Of a stretch of DNA of 57,343 nt, positions 50,794-57,343 are shown in pieces. Source of the stretch: Streptomyces sp. JJ36 (GTDB taxonomy: Bacteria > Actinomycetota > Actinomycetes > Streptomycetales > Streptomycetaceae); contig NZ_JACYHE010000035.1 in the NCBI RefSeq assembly GCF_021696945.1, positions 1 through 57,343 on the forward strand, in the 5' to 3' direction. Position numbers and translations under genes: made by a program. Numbering within the stretch: position 1 is the first letter of the stretch; each line of letters starts with the position of its first letter. The notes beneath the pieces were generated by a model. It was not told the origin of the DNA. It saw nothing but the letters and a program-made list of their open reading frames with translations, and ran no database searches.

Positions 50794-51732
50794 TCAGACC
50801 GTGGCGGGCCGGCTGTCCGCGTCCTGCTCCTCGGTCTCGGCGACGACGCCCTTGACCCGGCGGAGCTTCTTCATCGGGGCCAGCTCGCTCTCGTACACCT
50901 TCTTCACGCCGTCACCGAGCGACTCCTCGATGGTGCGGATGTCGCGGACCAGCCGCTGCAGGCCGCCGGGCTCCACGGAGGCGGCCTGGTCGGAGCCCCA
51001 CATGGCGCGGTCCAGGGTGATGTGGCGCTCGACGAACGTGGCGCCGAGGGCGACGGCGGCGAGGGTGGTCTGGAGACCGGTCTCGTGGCCGCTGTAGCCG
51101 ATCGGCACGTTCGGGAACTCGTTCTGCAGGGTGTGGATCATCCGCAGGTTGAGCTCCTCGGCCTTGGCCGGGTAGGTCGAGGTGGCGTGGCAGAGCAGGA
51201 TGTTCTCGCTGCCGAGCACCTCGACGGCGTGCCGGATCTGCTTGGGCGTCGACATGCCGGTGGAGAGCACGATCGTGCGGCCGGTGGCGCGCAGCGTGCG
51301 CAGCAGCTCGTCGTCGGTGAGCGAGGCGGAGGCCACCTTGTGCGCGGGGATGTCGAACTTCTCCAGGAAGGCGACGGCCTCGGTGTCCCAGGGCGAGGCG
51401 AACCAGTGGATGCCCTTCTTCCTGCAGTGCTCGTCGATCGCCCGGTAGCCCTCCTCGTCGAACTCCACGCGGTGGCGGTAGTCGATGTAGGTCATCCGGC
51501 CCCAGGGGGTGTCGCGCTCGATGTCCCACTGGTCGCGCGGGGTGCAGATCTCGGGCGTCCGCTTCTGGAACTTGACCGCGTCGCAGCCGGCCTCCACGGC
51601 GGCGTCGATGAGCGCGAAGGCGTTCTCCAGCTCACCGTTGTGGTTGATGCCGATCTCGCCCGTGACGTAGACGGGGTGGCCGGGGCCGACGAGCTTGTCG
51701 CCGAGGGCGCGGGTGCGGGGGCTGGTCGTCAT
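50794..51732 (-). CDS. neuB: Nonulosonic acid (sialic/Kdn) synthase
   Basis: 312 residues from an ATG at 51732. TIM-barrel NeuB domain: 'VYVTGEIGINHNGELENAFA', 'AGCDAVKFQKRTPE', 'FASPWDTEAVAFLEKFDIPA', 'KVASASLTDDELL', 'VLSTGMSTPKQI', 'YSGHETGLQTTLAAVALGA', 'VERHITLDRAMWGSDQAAS'. It condenses PEP with a hexose or N-acylhexosamine. The usual C-terminal SAF (antifreeze-like) domain is absent; after the barrel only a charged tail of about 40 residues is present. It lies 29 bp after neuA. Product (sialic acid or Kdn) cannot be told from sequence. Confidence 0.92.
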   Translation of the reverse strand: MTTSPRTRALGDKLVGPGHPVYVTGEIGINHNGELENAFALIDAAVEAGCDAVKFQKRTPEICTPRDQWDIERDTPWGRMTYIDYRHRVEFDEEGYRAIDEHCRKKGIHWFASPWDTEAVAFLEKFDIPAHKVASASLTDDELLRTLRATGRTIVLSTGMSTPKQIRHAVEVLGSENILLCHATSTYPAKAEELNLRMIHTLQNEFPNVPIGYSGHETGLQTTLAAVALGATFVERHITLDRAMWGSDQAASVEPGGLQRLVRDIRTIEESLGDGVKKVYESELAPMKKLRRVKGVVAETEEQDADSRPATV

Positions 51733-51761
51733 GATCAAGCGTCTTTCTGGTTGACGGGCTG

Positions 51762-53204
51762 CTACAGGGAGGGGCCGAGGATCCACGAGGCGATCTCGCG
51801 GATCGCGCCCGCACCACCTGGTGCGGCGGTGACCGCGCGGGCTGCGCCGCGTACGACGTCGTGTGCGCTGCCGACCGCGACGGGCCAGCCGACGAGGCCG
51901 AAGCAGGGCAGGTCGTTGACGTCGTTTCCGACGTAGAGCACGCGCTCCGGCGCGATGCCCTGTTCCTCGCACCACTGCTTGAGGGCGAGGTCCTTCCGGT
52001 CGACGCCGTGCAGCACGGGGATCCGGAGCTTCCGTGCGCGGGCGGCGACGACCGGGTTCTGTTCCGCGGACAGGATGAGCAGCTTCAGCTCGTCGCGGCG
52101 GAGCGCGGCGATGCCGAGGCCGTCGCCGCGGTGCACCGCGACGAACTCCCGTCCCTCGGAGTCGACGAGCACCCGGTCGTCGGTCTGGGTGCCGTCGAAG
52201 TCGAGAACGACCGCGTCGATGTCCTCCCGGCGCGGCCGGGGCGCGGGTGCGCCGTCCGCGCCGGCGTCGTCCAGCAGCGGCGCGAGGGCGCGGGCGCGCG
52301 CCAGGTCGTGCGGGTCGTCGACCTCCAGCACCCGCGCGGGGTCCGTACGGACCAGGTCGGTACGGCCGAAGAAGCGGTGCCCGGCCTTGCGGAACCCGGC
52401 GGCGTCCATGGCGTACGCGGCGCCGGTCTCCAGCAGGTCCTGCGGGCGGTCCTGGCGGCGCGGCCGGAACGACTTGTCGTGGTTGACGCCGTACCCGCCG
52501 GCGGGCGCGGCGCTCCGCCCGGGCGCCTGCTCCGGCGCCTGCTCCGGGTCCGCGTCGTCGCGCCAGACGAAACCGTGGAAGGGGGCGACGGTCAGCGCGC
52601 TGTCGGCGCCGTTCCGTACGACGGCGGCGCAGACGCCCTGGACGTCCTCCGCGGTGAGGAACGGGCTGGTGCACTGCACCAGCAGCACCACGTCCACGGT
52701 CCGCCCGTGCCGGGCCTCGTGGGTGTCCATGGCGTGCAGCACGGCGGCCTCGCTGGTGGCCAGGTCGCCGGCGATGTCCGCCGGGCGCTCGACGACCTCG
52801 GCGCCGGCCGCCCGGGCCGCGGCGGCGATCGCCTGGTCGTCGGTGGAGACGGCGACGTCGGTGACCAGGCCGGCGCCGCGGCAGGCCGCGACGGCGCGGG
52901 CGACCAGCGGGCGGCCGCCGACCTCGGCGAGGTTCTTCGCGGGAACGCCCTTGGAGCCGCCCCGGGCGGGGATGACCGCGAGGACGCGGCGGCCGCCGTC
53001 GGGCACGACGGAGACGCCGGGGCCGGCGGCGGGGGCCGCGGCGGCGTCCGGGCTGCCCGCGTCCGCTCCGGCGGGTCTGCCCGCGTCCCCTCTGCCCGCG
53101 TCTCCGCCCGCGTCCGGTCCGGCAGGTCTGCCCGCGTCCGGCCCGCCGGCGCCGGTGGCTCGTCCGCCCGTACCGGTGTCCCGTGCGGTCTCCGTGCGGG
53201 CCAT
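51762..53204 (-). CDS. neuA: CMP-nonulosonate cytidylyltransferase fused to HAD phosphatase
   Basis: 480 residues from an ATG at 53204. After a Gly/Ala/Asp-rich leader of about 65 residues comes the cytidylyltransferase ('VLAVIPARGGSKGVPAKNLA', 'VAVSTDDQAIAAAARAAGA', 'LLVQCTSPFLTAEDV', 'VNHDKSFRPRRQDRP'). A C0-type HAD domain follows from about 315: 'DAVVLDFDGTQTDDRVLVD' with the nucleophile Asp, 'HRGDGLGIAALRRD' and 'LYVGNDVNDLPCFGLVG'. The same domain pairing is known in vertebrate CMAS and some bacterial NeuA. HAD may remove the 9-phosphate so that one protein dephosphorylates and activates the sugar. Confidence 0.9.
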   Translation of the reverse strand: MARTETARDTGTGGRATGAGGPDAGRPAGPDAGGDAGRGDAGRPAGADAGSPDAAAAPAAGPGVSVVPDGGRRVLAVIPARGGSKGVPAKNLAEVGGRPLVARAVAACRGAGLVTDVAVSTDDQAIAAAARAAGAEVVERPADIAGDLATSEAAVLHAMDTHEARHGRTVDVVLLVQCTSPFLTAEDVQGVCAAVVRNGADSALTVAPFHGFVWRDDADPEQAPEQAPGRSAAPAGGYGVNHDKSFRPRRQDRPQDLLETGAAYAMDAAGFRKAGHRFFGRTDLVRTDPARVLEVDDPHDLARARALAPLLDDAGADGAPAPRPRREDIDAVVLDFDGTQTDDRVLVDSEGREFVAVHRGDGLGIAALRRDELKLLILSAEQNPVVAARARKLRIPVLHGVDRKDLALKQWCEEQGIAPERVLYVGNDVNDLPCFGLVGWPVAVGSAHDVVRGAARAVTAAPGGAGAIREIASWILGPSL

Positions 53205-53359
53205 GGTTGCTCCCTTCGCGGCCGGTGCGGCCGGTGCGGCCGCCGGGGCGGCCTGAGGTGGTGCGTCCCGGGGCGTGCGCGGCGGCCCGCCGGGACCTGG
53301 CTGGGCTGCGGCTCCGGCGTCCGGGCCGGGGACCGCGGGGTGGTGCGGGGCGGGGCCGG

Positions 53360-54781
53360 TCACAGGTCCCCCATGCGCCGGATGACCGGCGCGACCCGCT
53401 GGACGCCGTGCCGGTAGGCGCCGCGCGCGGCCTCGCGGACGGCGTTGCGCACCGCCCGGCGGACGCCGGAGTCGTCGGCGGCGTCCGCGGCGCCGGGCCG
53501 CGGGCTGCCGTCGGGGCGCAGGCCGTAGCGGGCGAGGATGCCGGGCAGGTAGCCGGGCGCGGTGGCCGGCGTGTAGTAGGGGGCGGGCCGCGGGAGGGTG
53601 TCCCGCGCGGCCAGCTCGGCGACGCGCGCCCGGGCGGCGTCGAAGGCGGCGGCGTAGCCGCCGTGCGGGTGGACGCCCTGCCGGGCGGTCCACTCCGGGT
53701 CGGCCTTGGGCAGGTGACCGGAGTCGAGCTCGTCCCAGGAGGCGAAGCAGCCGGAGCCGAGGAAGTGGTGGTTGCCCAGGGCCTCGCGGACGCCGAGGTC
53801 GGTGAGGACGGCGGTCGGCACGGAGCGGTGCAGGGACTCCAGCGCGGCGGTGGAGCTGACGGTGACCAGCAGGTCGGTGCGGTCCAGCACCTCGCCCATG
53901 TGCCCGTAGACGAGCCGGCAGTTGGGCGGCAGCCCGCCCGGGAGCTTGGCTGCCAGCCGCTGGTAGGGCTGCTCCTCGATGTGGGTGGTGTGCTCGCCCG
54001 GCTTGCTGCGGAGCTTGATGAGCACCTCGCGTCGGGGGTGGATACGGGCGTGCTCGGTGGCGCGGCGCAGCAGGTAGGCGCGGTCGGCGCGGCCGGCCGG
54101 CACGGAGGGCTGCACGGCGAAGGTCACGGTGAAGGGGCGCTCCTGGGCGCCGACCCCCGCGGCGGCCGGGTCTCCCGGGTGTCCCGCTCCTGCCCGGCCT
54201 GGCACGGCGGCCCGTACGGCCTCGGGGGTGGCGCCGTCCAGGAAGGGCAGCGCGCACTCGACGACGCTGCCGGCGTCGGCGCCGACGCCCTCGTACACCT
54301 CCCGGAAACGCTTCGCGTCGTGCCGGGAGTTGGCCAGCACCACGTCGGCGCCGTGCCGCAGCAGCAGCCCGTCGGAGAGCTTCTCGTAGACGATGCCGAC
54401 ATAGCCGGTGACCAGCACCGGACGCCGGACCTCGGTGTCCTCGCCGGCCCCGGCGTCGCCGTCCGGGGCGAGGGCGCGGGCCAGTCCGTGCAGCATGGCC
54501 TGCACGGCGCCGCCGACGCAGGAGAGCACCACCATGTCGTACGCGTCCCGCCGCGCCGCCGCGTGGACGAACTCCGCGCTGGTGACCTCGCGGAGGGTGT
54601 CCACCTCCACGCCCACCTCGGCGAGCTGGCGGGGCGTGGGGGTCGCGCGGCCCCGCAGCAGCAGGCCGTCGATCCGGGCGTCGGGGGCGAGGCGGCGCGC
54701 GGTGAGCGCTCCCCACTTCCAGCGGGTGTCCGAATCGGCGAGCACGGCGACCCGTGCGGGGTGTGGAACAGAAGATGGCAC
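53360..54781 (-). CDS. Putative glycosyltransferase (DUF6716-like)
   Basis: 473 residues from a GTG at 54781. 'ARVAVLADSDTRWKWGALTA' opens a Rossmann-like N-terminal domain, 'GYVGIVYEKLSDGLLLRHGA' and 'DVVLANSRHDAKRF' follow, and the second half has 'LIKLRSKPGEHTTHIEEQPY' and 'LLVTVSSTAALESLHRSVP', the pattern of GT-B enzymes acting on surface polymers. I recall it as DUF6716. It heads the minus-strand neuA-neuB-polysialyltransferase set, 155 bp upstream of neuA, so is probably part of the same polymer pathway. Confidence 0.78.
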   Translation of the reverse strand: MPSSVPHPARVAVLADSDTRWKWGALTARRLAPDARIDGLLLRGRATPTPRQLAEVGVEVDTLREVTSAEFVHAAARRDAYDMVVLSCVGGAVQAMLHGLARALAPDGDAGAGEDTEVRRPVLVTGYVGIVYEKLSDGLLLRHGADVVLANSRHDAKRFREVYEGVGADAGSVVECALPFLDGATPEAVRAAVPGRAGAGHPGDPAAAGVGAQERPFTVTFAVQPSVPAGRADRAYLLRRATEHARIHPRREVLIKLRSKPGEHTTHIEEQPYQRLAAKLPGGLPPNCRLVYGHMGEVLDRTDLLVTVSSTAALESLHRSVPTAVLTDLGVREALGNHHFLGSGCFASWDELDSGHLPKADPEWTARQGVHPHGGYAAAFDAARARVAELAARDTLPRPAPYYTPATAPGYLPGILARYGLRPDGSPRPGAADAADDSGVRRAVRNAVREAARGAYRHGVQRVAPVIRRMGDL

Positions 54782-54968
54782 GTATAGGACGCTAGGAAGG
54801 CATTCCGATTCGCGGCCGAACGCCACTACAACAGACGGTTAACAGCACCCCGACGAAATCCCAACCGGTCCGTCGCGCAGGGTAATTAACGATTCCGCCA
54901 CGCCGCGTTCACCTGGGAGTACGGCACCGGTCACAACGGATGCCGGAGGGCCGTCTACCGTCTCGCAG

Positions 54969-55946
54969 GTGGTTAAGCTCTCCGTCATCGTGCCGTTCTA
55001 CAACGTGCAGTCGTACGCCCAGGACGCGCTGCGCAGCCTACGCGCCAACAGCCGTCCGGACTTCGAGTTCCTGCTGGTCGACGACTGCTCGACCGATGGG
55101 ACCCCCGAGATCCTGGAGCGCGCCGGGCGCGACCTCCCGGGCGCCCGGCTCATCAGACACGAGCAGAACGGCGGGCTCGCCACCGCGCGGAACACCGGCC
55201 TGGACGCCGCCACGGGCGAGTACGTCACCTTCCTGGACGGCGACGACTGGCTGGCCCCGGGGTACTACCCGGAGCTGCTCGCCGCCGCCGAGGAGCTGGG
55301 CTGCGACTTCCTGCGCACCGACCATGTCCAGTGCACCGGGCGCGGCCGTACGCTCGCCCGGGTCCCGCACGGCCGCCGCGGCGAGGTGCTGCGCCCGCGG
55401 GACGCCATCCTCCCGGCCGACCGCACGACCTCCGTGGACTACGCCTACGCCTGGGCGGGCATCTACCACCGCCGGCTGCTGGACGACGGCCTGCTCCACT
55501 TCCGGCACGGGCTGCGCACGGCGGAGGACCGGCCGTGGATCTGGCGGCTGCACCGCGAGGCGCGGTCGTTCGCCGTGGTGGGGATGCTGGGCGTCTTCTA
55601 CCGGAGGGGCGTGGCCTCCTCCCTGACCCAGATCGGGGACGTGCGGCAGCTCGACTTCATCCGGGCCTTCGACCAGGTGATCGAGGAGACCTCCCGGGAC
55701 CCGGACGCCGACGTGCTGTTGCCGAAGGCCGTGCGCACCTACTGCGCCATCATCTCCCACCATCTCACCAGCGGAAGGTTCGAACCCCAGGTGGCCCGTA
55801 CGCTCCGCCGGCTCAGCGCCGCCGCGCTCCGCCGGCTGCCCTCGCACGTCCTCGACGGCGCGCTGGACTCGATGGACGTGCAGCGCGCCTCCCGGCTGCG
55901 CCGGCTGCGCCGGCGTCCCGTCACCGGTGGGGAGGCGGCCGCCTGA
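54969..55946 (+). CDS. Family 2 glycosyltransferase
   Basis: 325 residues from a GTG at 54969. GT-A motifs: 'LSVIVPFYNVQSYAQDAL', 'LLVDDCSTDGTPEIL', 'NGGLATARNTGLDAATGEY' and DGDD at 90-93, followed by 'AEDRPWIWRLHREA'. The C-terminal 100 residues are helical and basic. It is divergent from the DUF6716 gene with a 187-bp intergenic region (54782-54968) rich in AT for this genome, likely a double promoter. Its stop overlaps the next start (TGATG). Confidence 0.9.
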   Translation: MVKLSVIVPFYNVQSYAQDALRSLRANSRPDFEFLLVDDCSTDGTPEILERAGRDLPGARLIRHEQNGGLATARNTGLDAATGEYVTFLDGDDWLAPGYYPELLAAAEELGCDFLRTDHVQCTGRGRTLARVPHGRRGEVLRPRDAILPADRTTSVDYAYAWAGIYHRRLLDDGLLHFRHGLRTAEDRPWIWRLHREARSFAVVGMLGVFYRRGVASSLTQIGDVRQLDFIRAFDQVIEETSRDPDADVLLPKAVRTYCAIISHHLTSGRFEPQVARTLRRLSAAALRRLPSHVLDGALDSMDVQRASRLRRLRRRPVTGGEAAA

Positions 55947-57313
55947 TGCGTACGCAGCTCTTCTACGCCTCCACGCTCTACGGCGCCGCGACGCTGGCCG
56001 CCGCCCTGGACGCGGGCCGCTTCGCCCCGGCGGACCAGCGGCTGCTGCTGGTGAGCAACAACGCCGCCACTCCGGAGACCACGCCCGCCCTGGACCGGAT
56101 GCCGGGCTTCGAACGGCTGCGGGGCCGCTTCGACCGGGTGCTCTCCTGGAACGAGACCATCCGCCCCTTCCACCCGGGCGGCTGGTCGCCCCGGAACGAC
56201 GACGTGCCGCTCTGGGAACGGCATCTGCGCTCCCTCTGGGGGCTCGGCGAGCAGCGCGGCGACACCGTCGAGCTGGTCGTGGAGTCGATCCAGGTCGACC
56301 CGGCGCTGGCGCTGTGCCGGCTCTTCCCGGACGCGCCGGTGCACGTCTACGCCGACGGGCTGATGAGCTACGGCCCCACCCGCAACAAGCTGGACCCGCT
56401 GGTCGGCACCCGGGTGCGCCGGCTGCTCCACCCGGATCTGCTGCCGGGGCTGGAGCCGCTGCTGCTGACCGAGTTCGGCGTGGCGCCGGAGACCGTGCCG
56501 TCCGGTGCGTTCACGGCGGTGCTGGCGGAACTGGCCGAGGACCTGCCGCCGACGGTCGCGGAGGTCGTGGCGGAGGCGCCGGGCGGCGCGCTGCTGCTCG
56601 GCCAGTACCTCTCGGCGCTGGACATCCTCTCCGCCGAGGAGGAGGAGCAGCTCCATGTGCGGATGCTGCGGGGCGCGGCGGCGCTCGGGCACCGCCGGGT
56701 GGTGTTCAAGCCGCATCCGGTGGCGCCCGCCCGCTTCTCCCGGGCCCTGGAGAAGGAGGCGGGCGAGCTGGGCGTGGAGCTGCGGGTGATCGCGGCGCCG
56801 GTGCTCGCGGAGGTGCTGTACGCGCGGATGCGCCCGGCGCTGGTGGCGGGCTGCTTCTCCACCGCGCTGCTGACCGCGAGCGCCTGCTACGGGCTGCCGG
56901 TGGCGCGGACCGGCACGGAGCTGCTGCTGGAACGGCTGGCCCCGTACCAGAACAGCAACCGCGTGCCGGTCACGCTGGTGGACGCGCTGCTGCCGGACCT
57001 GGCGGACCCGGCCGCCGTACGCGCCTGGACCCCGCCGGACGAGGAGCGGCTGGCGGGCGAGGTCTCCGGGCTGGTGCGGACGGTCGGCTACTGCATGCAG
57101 TCGCAGATCCACCCGGGCCTGCGCCCGGAGGCGGAGCGCTATCTGTCGACCCGGCTGACCGCGAGCACCTGGCGGTACTTCAAGAAGCGCCGGCTGACCT
57201 CACTGGCGTTGCCGGGTGCCGTGCCGTCGCAGCTCGCCTTCCTGCCGCGGAACCCCACGGTGCGCCGGGTGGCGCGCCGGGCCCGGGCGCTGAAGCGGGC
57301 GGCGCGGCGCTGA
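55946..57313 (+). CDS. Polysialyltransferase-family protein
   Basis: 455 residues from an ATG at 55946, overlapping the upstream stop by one base. 'TQLFYASTLYGAATLAAALD', 'LLLVSNNAATPETTPALDRM', 'VHVYADGLMSYGPTRNKLD', 'RRVVFKPHPVAPARFSRALE' and 'VAGCFSTALLTASACYGLPV' fit the alpha-2,8-polysialyltransferase family. The C-terminus is basic and may be membrane-associated. With the second family member at 49290-50780, two polymerase-like enzymes flank neuA/neuB. It ends 30 bp before the window edge. Confidence 0.85.
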   Translation: MRTQLFYASTLYGAATLAAALDAGRFAPADQRLLLVSNNAATPETTPALDRMPGFERLRGRFDRVLSWNETIRPFHPGGWSPRNDDVPLWERHLRSLWGLGEQRGDTVELVVESIQVDPALALCRLFPDAPVHVYADGLMSYGPTRNKLDPLVGTRVRRLLHPDLLPGLEPLLLTEFGVAPETVPSGAFTAVLAELAEDLPPTVAEVVAEAPGGALLLGQYLSALDILSAEEEEQLHVRMLRGAAALGHRRVVFKPHPVAPARFSRALEKEAGELGVELRVIAAPVLAEVLYARMRPALVAGCFSTALLTASACYGLPVARTGTELLLERLAPYQNSNRVPVTLVDALLPDLADPAAVRAWTPPDEERLAGEVSGLVRTVGYCMQSQIHPGLRPEAERYLSTRLTASTWRYFKKRRLTSLALPGAVPSQLAFLPRNPTVRRVARRARALKRAARR

Positions 57314-57343
57314 GCCCCGCGCGGCGGGCGGCCGGGGCCGCCG

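Noticed and set aside
1..57343. tRNA, rRNA or riboswitch genes
   Set aside because: I saw no cloverleaf-like CCA-ending sequence, rRNA motif or recognisable riboswitch aptamer on reading both strands; covariance searches were not possible.

Overview
The window is high-GC chromosomal DNA from a Streptomyces-type actinobacterium. Codons are strongly GC3-biased, GTG starts and 4-bp GTGA overlaps are common, and the first half carries a recognisable Streptomyces core: deoC, sigQ/afsQ1/afsQ2, add, deoA, cdd and a BMP-type nucleoside ABC transporter. The order resembles the S. coelicolor SCO4880-SCO4914 neighbourhood; that comparison is from memory, not from an alignment.

Layout. 1-6.6 kb: PH-domain membrane protein, deoC, two aldehyde dehydrogenase-family genes (one catalytic, one a shortened pseudoenzyme), a small secreted protein, an SRPBCC protein and a uridine-kinase-like P-loop protein. 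6.9-12.8 kb: ECF sigma factor sigQ divergent from the afsQ1-afsQ2-lipoprotein operon with an AfsQ1-type site between them, then VanZ-like, PspC and secreted Lys-rich proteins. 13-18.4 kb: adenosine deaminase, alpha/beta-hydrolase, a divergent LysR/MFS pair and a Uma2-family protein. 18.5-25.8 kb: a minus-strand nucleoside uptake and salvage cluster (BMP lipoprotein, ATPase, two permeases, cytidine deaminase, thymidine phosphorylase). The same palindrome CTACGCGCGTAG, or a near match, precedes deoC, add, the ATPase and BMP genes and suggests one nucleoside regulon.

25.8-27.3 kb is a 1.5-kb gene-free block dominated by a large inverted repeat with a long central hairpin. After an M20 amidohydrolase, 28.9-34.7 kb is an accessory zone with locally lower GC. 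It holds two immunity-like genes, an orphan YwqJ-like deaminase toxin tip that still carries the last residues of a HINT domain, a small three-gene module whose XRE regulator is frameshifted, a transposase remnant and another cruciform-forming repeat.

34.3-47 kb is a large minus-strand polymorphic-toxin operon: secreted FG-GAP protein, secreted LamG protein, a 2313-residue RHS/YD-repeat protein with a HINT domain and a PIN-like RNase tip, then a probable immunity gene. The orphan deaminase cassette downstream shares the HINT/tip junction with the RHS gene, which fits toxin-tip exchange by recombination.

47.2-57.3 kb encodes a cell-surface glycopolymer: two family-2 glycosyltransferases, two polysialyltransferase-like proteins, a NeuB-type nonulosonate synthase, a NeuA cytidylyltransferase fused to a HAD phosphatase, and a DUF6716-type glycosyltransferase. 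Together they suggest synthesis, activation and polymerisation of a sialic-acid/Kdn-like sugar, as in the teichulosonic acid described for S. coelicolor.
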